Positions 25,780-33,783 are shown, counted from the first letter of the stretch. The stretch is DNA of 46,214 nucleotides from Candidatus Brocadiia bacterium (GCA_030605345.1 JAUWIN010000007.1:1-46214), one strand, 5' to 3'. Notes: a model not told the origin generated them from the sequence alone. Numbers and translations: made by a program.

Positions 25780-27000
25780 TTATGCCGTCGCTTTCAGATG
25801 CGCCAACAACGTTTCGCTGCAGCGCTTGGCGAACGCTTCGTCGTTCACGTCGCAGTCCATCTCGATGACGGGAATATCGTCTCGCAGGTTCTTCTTCAGC
25901 GCGTCGAACAGCGCCCGGTTGGCTTCGGGCAGGTGGAACGGCTTGCCCTCGAGGTCGATCATGCTGACACCCTTCAGTGGAATCAGGACGGTGACCGGAG
26001 CGGTGCTCATGTTGAGTTTTCCAGCGACAATTTTGCCGAGCCGCTTGCACTCATCCACGGTCGTGCGCATCAGCGTGACGTTCGGGTTGTGCTGATAGAA
26101 CGTGCGCCCCTGGAACTTGTCAGGAATAGTTTCAGGCGCCCAGAAGTTGACCATGTCCAGACAGCCGGGCGTGACGATGGCCGGGATGCCGTTCCTGGCG
26201 GCTGCCTCCAGACGGGTCGGGCCGGCTGAGAACCCACCGCCCACCAGCTCATCCGCCCATTCCGTGGTGGTGATGTCGAGTACCCCGTTAATCCGGCCTG
26301 CGTCGATGAGACTCTCCATCGTTTTGCCGCCGGTGCCGGTAGCGTGGAAGACGAGGACTTCGTACCCCGCCGCCTCGACTATCTTTTTGGCCTTTTCCAC
26401 GCATGGCGTGGTGTTGCCGAACATGGTGGCCGCGACAAGCGGCTTGTCCTCGCCGGCCGGGACGATGGTCTCGACCATACCGCAGATGGCGCCAGCTGCC
26501 CTCGCGAACACCTCCCGGCTGATTTGGTTGACCCCTGCGACGTCCACGATGGACGCGATCATCACGATGTCCTGCACGCCGACGTAGCCGGAGACGTCGC
26601 CGCCGGCAGTGGTCGAGACCATTACCTTGGGCACGCCGAGCGGCAGGGCCCGCATCGCGGTACAGGCGACGGAGGTGCCGCCGGTGCCGCCCATGGCGAG
26701 GACACCGTCGAACTTGCCCTCGGCGTGGAGTTTTGGCAGGAGCGCCGCGGCCCCCTTGCTCATCGCCGCGACGGCCTTCCCGCGATCCTTGTCGGCCGCG
26801 AGCTTCCGAAGATCGGCGCCGCCGGCACTGGCGACCTCTTCATTGGAAATGTCCGGTTTCAAAGGAGGTCGCCCTAGAACGCCGACGTCGATGAGCAGCG
26901 TTTTGTGGCCGCGGGATTCGATACAATCCTTGACGAACGCGTATTCGGCGCCTTTCGTGTCAAGCGCCCCGAGCAGTGCGATGATGTTCGGCACGGCCAA
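25780..27000 (-). CDS. Tm-1-like ATP-binding protein (UPF0261)
   Basis: A 406-aa UPF0261 protein, the N-terminal half of plant Tm-1, which inhibits tobamovirus replication and binds ATP. Features are [20 protein letters not shown] at the N terminus, the glycine loop [11 protein letters not shown] (about 103-113), [15 protein letters not shown] and the [15 protein letters not shown] block. In bacteria and fungi the same pair of domains often occurs as neighbouring genes or one fused protein, as here. It lies between the dehydrogenase and the PEP_hydrolase-like gene, with short gaps. A metabolic role is likely but undefined. Confidence 0.92.
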   Translation of the reverse strand: MAVPNIIALLGALDTKGAEYAFVKDCIESRGHKTLLIDVGVLGRPPLKPDISNEEVASAGGADLRKLAADKDRGKAVAAMSKGAAALLPKLHAEGKFDGVLAMGGTGGTSVACTAMRALPLGVPKVMVSTTAGGDVSGYVGVQDIVMIASIVDVAGVNQISREVFARAAGAICGMVETIVPAGEDKPLVAATMFGNTTPCVEKAKKIVEAAGYEVLVFHATGTGGKTMESLIDAGRINGVLDITTTEWADELVGGGFSAGPTRLEAAARNGIPAIVTPGCLDMVNFWAPETIPDKFQGRTFYQHNPNVTLMRTTVDECKRLGKIVAGKLNMSTAPVTVLIPLKGVSMIDLEGKPFHLPEANRALFDALKKNLRDDIPVIEMDCDVNDEAFAKRCSETLLAHLKATA

Positions 27001-27009
27001 TTCTCCTTC

Positions 27010-27978
27010 CTACTGCCAATCGAACACGGTCCCGAAGAGCTGGTTGGGCTCGTCGCGGAGCGTGTCGTAGATTTCCTTAGCCTTGTCGGGCTTGGCGACA
27101 TCCTGGATAATGGGCTGGATGCGGATGACGCCGTCGCCCAGGAGCCGCGCGACCTGGGCAATGTCGCTCTTGTCGAAGTGGCCGGCGTGGAGGATAGTCA
27201 CCTCGCTGCCTTGGCCGCTGTTGAAGTTGTAGGCCACCTGGCTGCGGCCGGCAATCATCACGACTTTGCCGCGGTGCTTGATGAGCCCACCCCCCCAGCC
27301 GGTGCCGATGACGTAGCCGAGCACGTCGGCGCCGCTGTCTTCGAAGACGATATCGAAGGGTCCGGCCTCTCGAATGGGGCCTTGCCAGGTTGCCTCGCCG
27401 CCGACCGGAATTGTCTGATGCGCGCCACACTGGCGCGCCACGCTCAGGCGCCGTTCGTCTAGGTCCACTACCGTCACGTTCGCCCCGGCGGCCCTCGCCG
27501 TCTGGGCGGTGAACTGTCCGATCGGCCCGGCGCCGATGACGAGGGCGCGGTCGCCTAACTTCGTCTCGGCACGCCGGACGTCGTGCATGGCCACGGACGC
27601 CACGCCGAACAGGGCGGCGTGCTGGAGGTCAATTGTCTCTGGCAGCTTGATGAGCAGGCCATCTTCGTGGACGAGAACGAATTCTGCATGGTCGGCGCTC
27701 ATGAAGAGCACATCGCCGACGGCCAGGTGCTCCACGTCCGAACCGACCTCGACCACGCGGCCCACGTTCTGATAGCCATAGCCAGCCGGCAGGGCGTCGT
27801 CCGGCATCGCGTAGTTGCCGCGGAGGAGGTTGTTGCGCTCAGTCCCATTGGTCACACCGCTGAAAACTGTCCGAGTCTTGACGTGCTTTCCTTCCGCGTC
27901 ACCTGGCTCGGGCCAGTCGGTCACAAGGATCTTCTGGCGCCGTCCGTCCGGGGTGAGCTGCGTCACGAGCGCCCGCAT
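27010..27978 (-). CDS. medium-chain dehydrogenase/reductase (zinc-type alcohol dehydrogenase-like)
   Basis: A 322-aa MDR-family oxidoreductase. The nucleotide-binding motif VIGAGPIGQFTAQTA lies in the middle and a strand ending VVDLDERR binds the adenosine ribose. The N-terminal catalytic domain carries SGVTNGTERNNLLRGNY where zinc ADHs have Cys-Gly-(S/T)-D. No GHE motif or structural-zinc cysteine quartet is visible. A zinc-independent or differently liganded enzyme is therefore likely. It is first in the minus-strand run with UPF0261 and the PEP_hydrolase-like gene (gaps 9 and 20 bp). That suggests one catabolic pathway for a polyol, sugar acid or similar substrate. Confidence 0.85.
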   Translation of the reverse strand: MRALVTQLTPDGRRQKILVTDWPEPGDAEGKHVKTRTVFSGVTNGTERNNLLRGNYAMPDDALPAGYGYQNVGRVVEVGSDVEHLAVGDVLFMSADHAEFVLVHEDGLLIKLPETIDLQHAALFGVASVAMHDVRRAETKLGDRALVIGAGPIGQFTAQTARAAGANVTVVDLDERRLSVARQCGAHQTIPVGGEATWQGPIREAGPFDIVFEDSGADVLGYVIGTGWGGGLIKHRGKVVMIAGRSQVAYNFNSGQGSEVTILHAGHFDKSDIAQVARLLGDGVIRIQPIIQDVAKPDKAKEIYDTLRDEPNQLFGTVFDWQ

Positions 27979-28007
27979 ACTTGTCCCCTGTATGGGTTAC
28001 CGGGCGG

Positions 28008-28036
28008 ATTTTACATCGCCCCCGACGTCAAGTCAA
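28008..28036 (-). promoter_or_regulatory. sigma70-type promoter of the dehydrogenase operon
   Basis: On the minus strand TTGACT (28031-28036), a 17-nt spacer and TAAAAT (28008-28013) lie about 30 bp before the dehydrogenase start. It may drive four genes down to the helicase. Confidence 0.6.
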
Positions 28037-28125
28037 CATCGTGACAAAACCGTCCCAAATTTACTTGACATTCGCTAACCCCACAGGTGAGCTTATGCAA
28101 GGCTTTTGCAAAGGAGACTTTTTGT

Positions 28126-29271
28126 ATGAACGTCGATGGTCAGAGCTTGGAGGGGCCAAGGGGCGTGCGGCGGGACGAGCTCTCGAAAGCAATGCAGTTG
28201 GTCAACCACGTGTTCGCAAGCGGCGACGAAGAAGATATGTACCTGCGCTTTCCTGTACTGTTCGCCGACGAGAACCTGGAGAATTGCCGGGTACTGTTTG
28301 ACCGCGGCCGGCCGGGGTCTCACGCAGCGTACATTGTGCGGGACGCGGTTGTCGGCGGGCCGACGCTGTCCCTGGCGCTGCTGGGCTCGGTGTGCACACA
28401 CGAGGACTATCGTGAACACCGCCTTGCCAGCACGGTCCTCGATGACTGCGAGAGGAGGATGCGGTCGCAGGGCGTGGACGCGGTCATTATCTCCGGCGCC
28501 CTGGGCTTGTATCTGCGACGAGGGGCGCGGACGGTCAGCGAACAGTATCGATTCACCATCACCAGCATGGCCGCAGCGGCTTTTACAGACGCTTCGCTGG
28601 AGATAAGGCCGGGAAGCACAGAGGATGCCGCAGTGATGGCGGCGCTGTACGACTCAGAACCGGTGCGGTTTGTTCGCTCAAGAACAGACTGGGAGAAGCT
28701 GCTGGGTAAGGAGCGCCACGCGAGTTGTCCTTCGCGTCCGCATATAGGATATGTGAGGCGGAAGCCGGTTGCATACGTGGTTGCCGAAAATCGGGAGGAG
28801 TGTCAAACGCCGGCTTCTCACGTTGATGAGTGGGCTGGCGATACGGCTGACCTCATGAAAACAGTTGCCGCCGTATCACGGCTACCGGGCCGAGACCCCA
28901 TTGAGATGGCGGTGGACCGCGAGGCCGATGCAGCACTCGTCCGAACGCTGACTGAGGCGGGGATCGCCCGCGCCCCTGCAGATTTCGGCCGGACGGTCAA
29001 GGTGCTGAGGCCGGCGGCGATGTTTGACAAACTTCGGCCTTACCTCACGCTGCCGGCGCGCGATATTAAGGTGGCCGAAGTTGGCGAGGGCGCCAAACTC
29101 GGGCTTGACGGCGATGTGCTTACACTGGCTGTCGAAGAACTTTCTCGCGCGTTCTTCGGTGACCCTGAAGGCGTGCTGACCGACAAGTTCGAGGCCGCCG
29201 GCAAGGTCGGCCGGGCCATGCGGCAAAATTTCCCAGCACCCCTGCCTCGCTACGGCTACAACTTTACCTAG
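28126..29271 (+). CDS. GNAT-family N-acetyltransferase (Eis-like layout)
   Basis: A 381-aa protein. The N-terminal part (about 15-150) is a GNAT domain. The acetyl-CoA loop is SVCTHEDYREHRLASTVL (88-105), with R-E-H-R-L-A in place of the usual Q/R-x-x-G-x-A, followed by a GALGLYLRRGARTV beta5-turn. The rest (about 160-381) looks like a second degenerate GNAT plus a sterol-carrier-like tail, as in Eis proteins, but this is only a length and layout argument. The ATG at 28126 has AAAGGAG at 28110-28116. The substrate (amine, sugar or peptide) is unknown. It is divergent from the dehydrogenase operon. Confidence 0.8.
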   Translation: MNVDGQSLEGPRGVRRDELSKAMQLVNHVFASGDEEDMYLRFPVLFADENLENCRVLFDRGRPGSHAAYIVRDAVVGGPTLSLALLGSVCTHEDYREHRLASTVLDDCERRMRSQGVDAVIISGALGLYLRRGARTVSEQYRFTITSMAAAAFTDASLEIRPGSTEDAAVMAALYDSEPVRFVRSRTDWEKLLGKERHASCPSRPHIGYVRRKPVAYVVAENREECQTPASHVDEWAGDTADLMKTVAAVSRLPGRDPIEMAVDREADAALVRTLTEAGIARAPADFGRTVKVLRPAAMFDKLRPYLTLPARDIKVAEVGEGAKLGLDGDVLTLAVEELSRAFFGDPEGVLTDKFEAAGKVGRAMRQNFPAPLPRYGYNFT

Positions 29272-29458
29272 CGGGACGACGCCGGTCTAGCCGTGCTCCC
29301 GCCGCCACAGGCGCGACGACGGCCGCGGGGTCTGTCATGGCGTGGATGACTACACCGGCTTCGCAGACGACCGGCCCGCGCCGGCCGAACGTTTTCTCCC
29401 ACGCGGCCCGATGGGGCGGCTCGCTGTCAACGAGCATGCCGTCGTCGTCGAAGAGCAC
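29264..29458 (-). pseudogene. remnant of a HAD-superfamily hydrolase gene
   Basis: The 64-codon frame starts with VLFDDDGMLVDSEPPHRAAW. This is the first motif of subfamily IA HAD phosphatases (normally F-D-x-D-G-x-L-x-D-S-E) with the neighbouring PHRAAWEKTFGRRG. After about 30 residues the similarity stops. A stop codon follows at 29264, with no cap domain or motifs II-IV. It lies directly downstream of pilT and overlaps the GNAT stop by 8 bp. It is best read as a truncated relic. Confidence 0.55.
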
Positions 29459-29515
29459 GGCGTTCAGCAGACGCGGATTCGTGAGTCTTCGGGCGGGGCG
29501 TACTGCGGCCCTTGC

Positions 29516-30625
29516 CTACTCGATGTCCAGCCCCTGGAAGAGAGACTCAAGTGCGTTTGGATTTGGCGCATTTGCAAGGGCTTCCTGTTTTGTCACCAGT
29601 TGTTTCTGGACGAGTTCGTAAAGGCAGCGGGTGAAGCTAATCATCCCCTCGTGGCGGCTTTTTTTGATGATGTCGTGCAGTTTTTCGTCTTCGCCGTCGG
29701 CGATGTGTTTTTGAATCGGTGGATTGCACAACATGATTTCATAGGCGGGCACCTGAGAGCGGTTCTTCTTGGCGCAACGCAGGAGCTTCTGGCAGATGGC
29801 GGCGCGAAGATTGAACACCAGGCTCTTGCGCATCTGCGCCTGCTTATCGCCGGGGAACAGGTCGGTGAGCCGCCCGATGACCTGCGGCGCGGAGCCGGTG
29901 TGGAGCGTCCCGAAGACCAGGTGGCCGGTCTCGGCGGCGGCCAGCCCTGTTGCGACGGTTTCGGCGTCGCGCATCTCGCCCATTAGGATGATGTCGGGGT
30001 CCTGACGGAGGGCATATTTCAGGGCGTTGTCGAACGAGTCGGAATCGATCCCAATTTCGCGCTGGCTGACGATGGCCTTGTCATCCTTAAAGATGTACTC
30101 AATCGGGTCTTCGATGGTGAGGATATGGCATTTACGGGTGTGATTGATGTGGTTGATCATCGCGGCGAGGGTGGTTGACTTTCCGCTGCCGGTTGCGCCG
30201 GCAACGATAATCAGGCCGGATTCGGCCTTGGAGATTTTCTTCAGCGTTTCCCCCGGCAGGAGGAGCTCCTCGAACGTTGGGATACTATCGCTCACATAGC
30301 GCGCGGCGATGCTCAACACGCCCCGCTGATAAAACACGTTGACCCGAACCCGCGACTGCTTGGGCGTCGAATGAGCCAGGTCCACACTGCCGGTTGCCTC
30401 GAGCTGTTCCCGCTGTTTCTGGTTCAGCAGCGCGTAGGAAAACTCCTCCGCTTGTTCAGCGGTGACTGGTGGCATGTCGAGCGCACGAAGTGTGCCCCCG
30501 ATGCGCAGCGTGATGGGGGACCCAACCTTCATGTGGAGGTCCGAGGCATCCAACTGCGGCATGGTGTCGAGGTACGTATCTATTCCGGCCTGATCGGCGG
30601 ACTGCCCGTCAGCCACAGGGTCCAT
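29516..30625 (-). CDS. pilT: PilT-type type IV pilus retraction ATPase
   Basis: A 369-aa hexameric ATPase of the PilT/PilU family. It powers disassembly of type IV pili at the inner membrane. An N-terminal PAS-like domain (about 15-110) is followed by Walker A GATGSGKS (143-150), the Asp box LTIEDPIEYIF (169-179), Walker B (DPDIILMGEMRD, 209-220) and the His box GTLHT (239-243). The C-terminal tail is of PilU/PilT size. No other type IVa pilus gene is adjacent; the Tad cluster starts 4.3 kb away. The upstream end overlaps an HcyBio-like remnant, which suggests gene insertion here. Confidence 0.94.
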   Translation of the reverse strand: MDPVADGQSADQAGIDTYLDTMPQLDASDLHMKVGSPITLRIGGTLRALDMPPVTAEQAEEFSYALLNQKQREQLEATGSVDLAHSTPKQSRVRVNVFYQRGVLSIAARYVSDSIPTFEELLLPGETLKKISKAESGLIIVAGATGSGKSTTLAAMINHINHTRKCHILTIEDPIEYIFKDDKAIVSQREIGIDSDSFDNALKYALRQDPDIILMGEMRDAETVATGLAAAETGHLVFGTLHTGSAPQVIGRLTDLFPGDKQAQMRKSLVFNLRAAICQKLLRCAKKNRSQVPAYEIMLCNPPIQKHIADGEDEKLHDIIKKSRHEGMISFTRCLYELVQKQLVTKQEALANAPNPNALESLFQGLDIE

Positions 30626-30869
30626 GCTCAGTCTCCAGCAGTACCGTATATTGACAACGGAGAATTATATCGCAGCGTCGCCCGCCTTTCAAGCAGCTCA
30701 ACAACAGCCCGAACGTCCCCGTAGTGACTATGTCTATTTCTTCCGCCGCCTTTTTCACACCTTTTTCTTCGACCAGGTCTATGATTTCGCCTGCGGTCAC
30801 AACCACCGCAGGAGCTTCTTGTATCCTCTTGTTAATCTCACGTATCGGCTTGGACACGGCGCACGTCAA
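30609..30869 (-). pseudogene. 5' remnant of an HcyBio/DUF39 (homocysteine biosynthesis) gene
   Basis: Codons 7-54 (30708-30851) read KPIREINKRI, AVVVTAGEIIDLVEEKGVKK and EIDIVTTGTFG in order. This is the start of the DUF39 proteins that make homocysteine from aspartate semialdehyde in anaerobes. Full-length members are near 400 aa and continue with a Cys-containing segment. Here similarity ends at GTFG and a stop follows 32 codons later, inside the pilT promoter region. The rest of the gene is absent. It is a truncated relic, probably cut by the event that placed pilT next to it. Confidence 0.65.
30664..30692 (-). promoter_or_regulatory. sigma70-type promoter of pilT
   Basis: On the minus strand TTGAAA (30687-30692), a 17-nt spacer and a perfect TATAAT (30664-30669). 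The predicted leader is about 32 nt. It lies within the unconserved tail of the HcyBio remnant. Confidence 0.65.
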
Positions 30870-31019
30870 TGATTAATCCTGGCACAGGCAAGCAGCGCAG
30901 AGCACTGGTAGATGGGAGATCGGCTTTCGGAGTTGGCCCTCGTGGGCCTGGGCACGCCCCATGACGAACACGTCTTTCCTCCGGCCCCGCCGGACACTCC
31001 AGAAGCATCTAAGAAAATG

Positions 31020-31049
31020 GTTGACTATTTCGGTCAACACGCCTATGCT
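31020..31049 (+). promoter_or_regulatory. promoter with operator-like palindrome for the HTH-methylase
   Basis: TTGACT (31021-31026), a 17-nt spacer and TATGCT (31044-31049) form the promoter. GTTGAC-N7-GTCAAC (31020-31038) is a perfect 6-bp inverted repeat covering the -35. It is a good candidate operator for the HTH domain encoded just downstream, which would give negative autoregulation. Confidence 0.6.
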
Positions 31050-31101
31050 ACCTTGCATGAAGCGTACGAAGACCACGACCAGTACCGAGGAAAACTTCGG
31101 C

Positions 31102-32394
31102 ATGGTCCAGTTTGGGCAACACCTGAGGGCAGCCCGCCTCGCGTGCGGGTTGACCCAAGCCGATGTGGCGAAGAGACTTCGGGTTTCCAAGGGGTACATT
31201 TCCCGCCTTGAGGGTGGCAAGGCTCGGCCAGCCGAGTCGACGGTCCGGCGTCTTGCCGAACTCTGCGCGACGGATCCTAGCCCGCTCCTGATCCTGGCAA
31301 GTCACCTGCCGCGAGACGTTCGAGAAATCCTTTGGCAGCAGCCAACCGAAGCTCCAGCGGTCTTGCGTGAAACCTTTGGGCATAACGACTACGAGCAGAA
31401 TGAGCGCACTCACCTCGCAATTGCTGTCGCTGAGCCCCAGGCGATCTACCAGCCAAGCAAAGCCTCCTATGAGCTTTTCCAGGGGGATTGCTTCGAGTGG
31501 ATGGAGCACCGGCAACCCGACAGTATCCACGCCATCGTCACCGACCCGCCTTACGGCTTGAAGGAATACACCGCTAAAGAGAAAGCCAAGCTCCGGCGCG
31601 GACGCGGCGGTGTTTGGCGAATGCCCCCTGACATCGGCGGGTGCGTCCGCCGACCACTGCCAAGGTTCACTGTTCTCAACAACGACGAAAAGCAACAACT
31701 CACAAAATTCTTTCGGCAGTGGGGCGCGTGCGCTTTTCGGGTGCTGGTTCCCGGTGGGCACGTCTTCATGGCTACGAACCCACTTCTTTCGCAGCTGGTC
31801 TACATGGCCCTCATTGAAAGCGGTTTTGAGAAGCGTGGTGAGATCATCCGCCTGGTTCAAACTCTCCGGGGTGGAGACCGCCCCAAGAACGCGCACGACG
31901 AGTTCAAAGGCGTTACTGTCATGCCCCGATCTTGCTGGGAACCATGGGGGCTCTTCCGAAAACCCTGCGAGGGTCGCGTTCAGGACAACCTGCGCAAGTG
32001 GAAGACCGGCGGGCTCCGTCGGGTTAGCTCGGAACAACCCTTCTGCGATGTAATCCGAAGCTCTCCCACACGTTCTCTTGAACGCGACATCGCTCCGCAT
32101 CCCTCCCTCAAACCGCAGGGCTTTATGCGCCAGATTGTGCGCGCTGCCTTGCCTCTTGGAGAGGGCGTGGTGCTTGACCCCTTCATGGGTGGTGGTTCGA
32201 CTATCGCCGCAGCGTACGCCGTAGGCTACGTGAGCATTGGAATCGAAAGCGACCTAGAGTTCTTCAGCATCGCAAGAACGGCGATCCCGAAGCTGACAGC
32301 TCTGGTTCCAAATGGGGAATCCAAGGACCGTTCGTCCCGCCCTTTGCAGAACGCTACTAGAAGTGCCCAACCCAGCCTGTTTGGCCGGACGTAG
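31102..32394 (+). CDS. HTH-DNA methyltransferase fusion (type II, beta-class amino-methylase)
   Basis: A 430-aa fusion. Residues 4-55 are a Cro/C1-type helix-turn-helix (QHLRAARLACGLTQADVAKR, then SRLEGGKARP). Residues 123-400 are an amino-methyltransferase with motif IV TDPPYG (147-152) before motif I DPFMGGGST (359-367), the beta-class order. HPSLKPQ (333-339) is motif X. N6-adenine is favoured by DPPY, N4-cytosine is possible. ATG 31102 has GAGGAAA at 31087-31093; ATG 31057 would be nearly leaderless from the upstream promoter. The HTH probably represses its own promoter and takes the role of a separate C-protein. It is convergent with the endonuclease gene, with 23 bp between stops. Confidence 0.9.
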   Translation: MVQFGQHLRAARLACGLTQADVAKRLRVSKGYISRLEGGKARPAESTVRRLAELCATDPSPLLILASHLPRDVREILWQQPTEAPAVLRETFGHNDYEQNERTHLAIAVAEPQAIYQPSKASYELFQGDCFEWMEHRQPDSIHAIVTDPPYGLKEYTAKEKAKLRRGRGGVWRMPPDIGGCVRRPLPRFTVLNNDEKQQLTKFFRQWGACAFRVLVPGGHVFMATNPLLSQLVYMALIESGFEKRGEIIRLVQTLRGGDRPKNAHDEFKGVTVMPRSCWEPWGLFRKPCEGRVQDNLRKWKTGGLRRVSSEQPFCDVIRSSPTRSLERDIAPHPSLKPQGFMRQIVRAALPLGEGVVLDPFMGGGSTIAAAYAVGYVSIGIESDLEFFSIARTAIPKLTALVPNGESKDRSSRPLQNATRSAQPSLFGRT

Positions 32395-32417
32395 TATCAG
32401 AAGACCATCTTTCAAGC

Positions 32418-33059
32418 TCACGGCTCTGCTAGAATGTCTCGGTGCAGGCCGATCCCGACACCGGGGAGCCGATAGAGAAAGTTGCGCCGAAGTTTCTCGA
32501 CACCAGACGCTGTTATGGACGCTGTAGGTGTCCTGCGTGAAGTGCCCTTGCGACCTGAGAACGACCAATCCGAGCGATCAAGTTTGGCACAGAGAATCTC
32601 AAGAAACGTCAGCGGTACAGATTCACCCTTGTCCTGCTCGCCAATCGCATAGCGAAACACAATCAGCCAGCAGTCTTCCGGGTTGTGTCCCTGCCAACCG
32701 CCACGTTGAATCGACGACTTGACTTCGATTCCCTCGTGGCCGTTCAAAACCAGATTCGATGAGGAATGGCCCCGTGGGAGAAGGTCGGGATGTCCTCCCA
32801 CCTTCATGTTTGCCTCCAGTGACGCAGAAGCGCTGGCGATATTCTTCACGAGAAACTCGGAGATGATGCCGGACAATGAATTGCCCAGCAACAATTGCTC
32901 CAGCGGACGGAAACCACCCCCCTCGAGGAAGTCATTCAACCCGTGAAAAAGCCGGTACGTTTCAGCCACCGCCTTCTCCACTTCGTTCACCCTGAGCTCG
33001 TATGGGAGGATGACACGGGGGCTCACATACCGAGGATCAAGCTTGGTTGGTCGCGTCAA
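32418..33059 (-). CDS. type II restriction endonuclease (PD-(D/E)xK)
   Basis: A 213-aa protein with the catalytic arrangement Pro91-Asp92 (GGHPDLLP) and Glu112-Val-Lys114 (GIEVKSS), 20 residues apart as usual for this fold. An upstream helix has Glu68. The WLIVFRY strand after the lysine is also typical. The start is TTG with AGAAGGAG 6-7 bases upstream. It lies tail-to-tail with the HTH-methylase, and together they form a complete type II system. The family has no name I can assign and the target is unknown. An inverted repeat of 12-bp arms lies 70 bp upstream. Confidence 0.78.
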   Translation of the reverse strand: MTRPTKLDPRYVSPRVILPYELRVNEVEKAVAETYRLFHGLNDFLEGGGFRPLEQLLLGNSLSGIISEFLVKNIASASASLEANMKVGGHPDLLPRGHSSSNLVLNGHEGIEVKSSIQRGGWQGHNPEDCWLIVFRYAIGEQDKGESVPLTFLEILCAKLDRSDWSFSGRKGTSRRTPTASITASGVEKLRRNFLYRLPGVGIGLHRDILAEP

Positions 33060-33363
33060 ACTGGCTCCTTCTCAGTCTGGTCGGCTAATTCGTGCTTATG
33101 CCGATCCGCATAGCACTCGCAAACCTACCCACGGTTCAAACCGCCAGTTGCCCCCCAAAAAGTTTGAACCGTGCTACCCAATCCGTATCGTCGTAGACGC
33201 GCTCCTCAAAAGTGTGAAACGTCGCCAAACGACGCGGTTTTCCGGCCAAAAACGGCAATCGTTTGCCTCGCACGGCAGTTCTAAGGGATACGTCATCGTA
33301 ACCTCTTACCACCGAAAGATAAGCCGCTCGACTTTCTCGCCGAACGGCCTTCTTGAAGAAAAA
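33060..33363. other. intergenic region between the endonuclease and tRNA-Pro
   Basis: It holds the long inverted repeat at 33130-33173. A degenerate copy of its right arm (AAAAGTGTGAAACGT) follows near 33209. The palindrome TTCTTGAAGAA lies at 33350-33360. No gene is supported. Confidence 0.45.
33130..33173. repeat. 12-bp inverted repeat upstream of the endonuclease gene
   Basis: CACGGTTCAAAC (33130-33141) and GTTTGAACCGTG (33162-33173) are perfect inverses separated by 20 bp. There is no T-run on either side, so it is not an intrinsic terminator. It could be an operator pair, a structured 5' leader of the endonuclease message, or the end of a mobile element. Confidence 0.6.
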
Positions 33364-33438
33364 TCGGGGCGACTGGATTTGAACCAGCGACCTCAGCGTC
33401 CCGAACGCTGCGCTCTTGCCAAACTGAGCTACGCCCCG
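33364..33438 (-). tRNA. tRNA-Pro (anticodon CGG)
   Basis: A 75-nt cloverleaf. The acceptor stem is CGGGGCG (33432-33438) with CGCCCCG (33365-33371), starting C1 paired to G72 as in bacterial tRNA-Pro, with discriminator A at 33364. The D-arm is GCTC/GAGC. The anticodon arm is CAGCG-TTCGGGA-CGCTG with anticodon CGG. The T-arm has TTCAAAT. CCA is not encoded. A run of Ts follows its 3' end. Confidence 0.95.
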
Positions 33439-33498
33439 CCGCCGAACGCGACCGGCCGCCGAAGACGCCCCGCCAAGACGCAGGCAGGCCGGCCCCGG

Positions 33499-33591
33499 TC
33501 AGCGCTTCTTCTTGTGACGGTTAGCCTTGCGACGCTTGTCACGCTTGTGTTTCGCGATTCTGCTCTTACGGCGCTTCCTACCGCACGGCAA
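33499..33591 (-). CDS. mini basic protein, AURKAIP1/COX24-domain (mS38/bS22-like)
   Basis: A 30-aa protein starting with TTG; an in-frame TAG lies 6 codons upstream, so no longer start is possible. TAGGAG stands 9 bases before the TTG. About 60% of residues are Lys, Arg or His, in the pattern GRKRRKSRIAKHKRDKRR then NRHKKKR. This is the motif of the bacterial AURKAIP1/COX24-domain proteins, homologous to mitochondrial mS38. A relative is known as ribosomal protein bS22 in mycobacteria. It likely sits near the decoding-site rRNA of the small subunit. It is easily missed by gene callers. It lies 13 bp after the 59-aa ORF and 60 bp before tRNA-Pro on the same strand. Confidence 0.85.
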   Translation of the reverse strand: MPCGRKRRKSRIAKHKRDKRRKANRHKKKR

Positions 33592-33603
33592 GGTTAGCTG
33601 CTC

Positions 33604-33783
33604 CTACCCATCCCCATTACTTTGCTGCCTCATCCTCACACACGGGCCAGCAAGTTCGCGGGCGTCAAACATAGGTGCATCATAATCTTCCCGCAGAGCA
33701 TACTCCATTCGGCGGCGGGGTTCAAGTATCAATTTCCGGTGCCGTTCCCGAATCAGTTGGATACGTGCTTGCTTAGACTCCAT
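33604..33783 (-). CDS. small hypothetical protein (59 aa)
   Basis: The ATG at 33783 opens a 59-aa frame rich in Arg and Glu (SKQARIQLIRERHRKLILEP is the helical N-terminal part). It has no family I recognise. A strong promoter lies 55 bp upstream and AGGGA lies about 9 bases before the ATG. The next gene (mS38-like) starts 12 bp after its stop. A conserved role with ribosome or RNA is possible from the charge and the operon partner, but unproven. Confidence 0.5.
   Translation of the reverse strand: MESKQARIQLIRERHRKLILEPRRRMEYALREDYDAPMFDARELAGPCVRMRQQSNGDG

Noticed and set aside
24653-26095. 480-codon plus-strand frame across the helicase start and the Tm-1 halves
   Set aside because: It crosses several real minus-strand genes and has no start signal or domain.
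28065-28070. TTGACA as the promoter of the GNAT gene
   Set aside because: No acceptable -10 lies 16-18 bp downstream; the nearest candidate is 22 bp away.
27815-28301. Alternative small plus-strand frames before the GNAT gene
   Set aside because: They overlap the dehydrogenase promoter and the GNAT start and have no RBS.
31048-32100. 350-codon minus-strand frame over the HTH-methylase
   Set aside because: The plus-strand protein has HTH, DPPY and DPFMGGG motifs in order; this frame has none.
33364-33438. tRNA-Pro as an att site of an integrated element bringing in the restriction system
   Set aside because: The tRNA is intact, but I found no duplicate of its 3' end near 30.9 kb and no integrase in the window.
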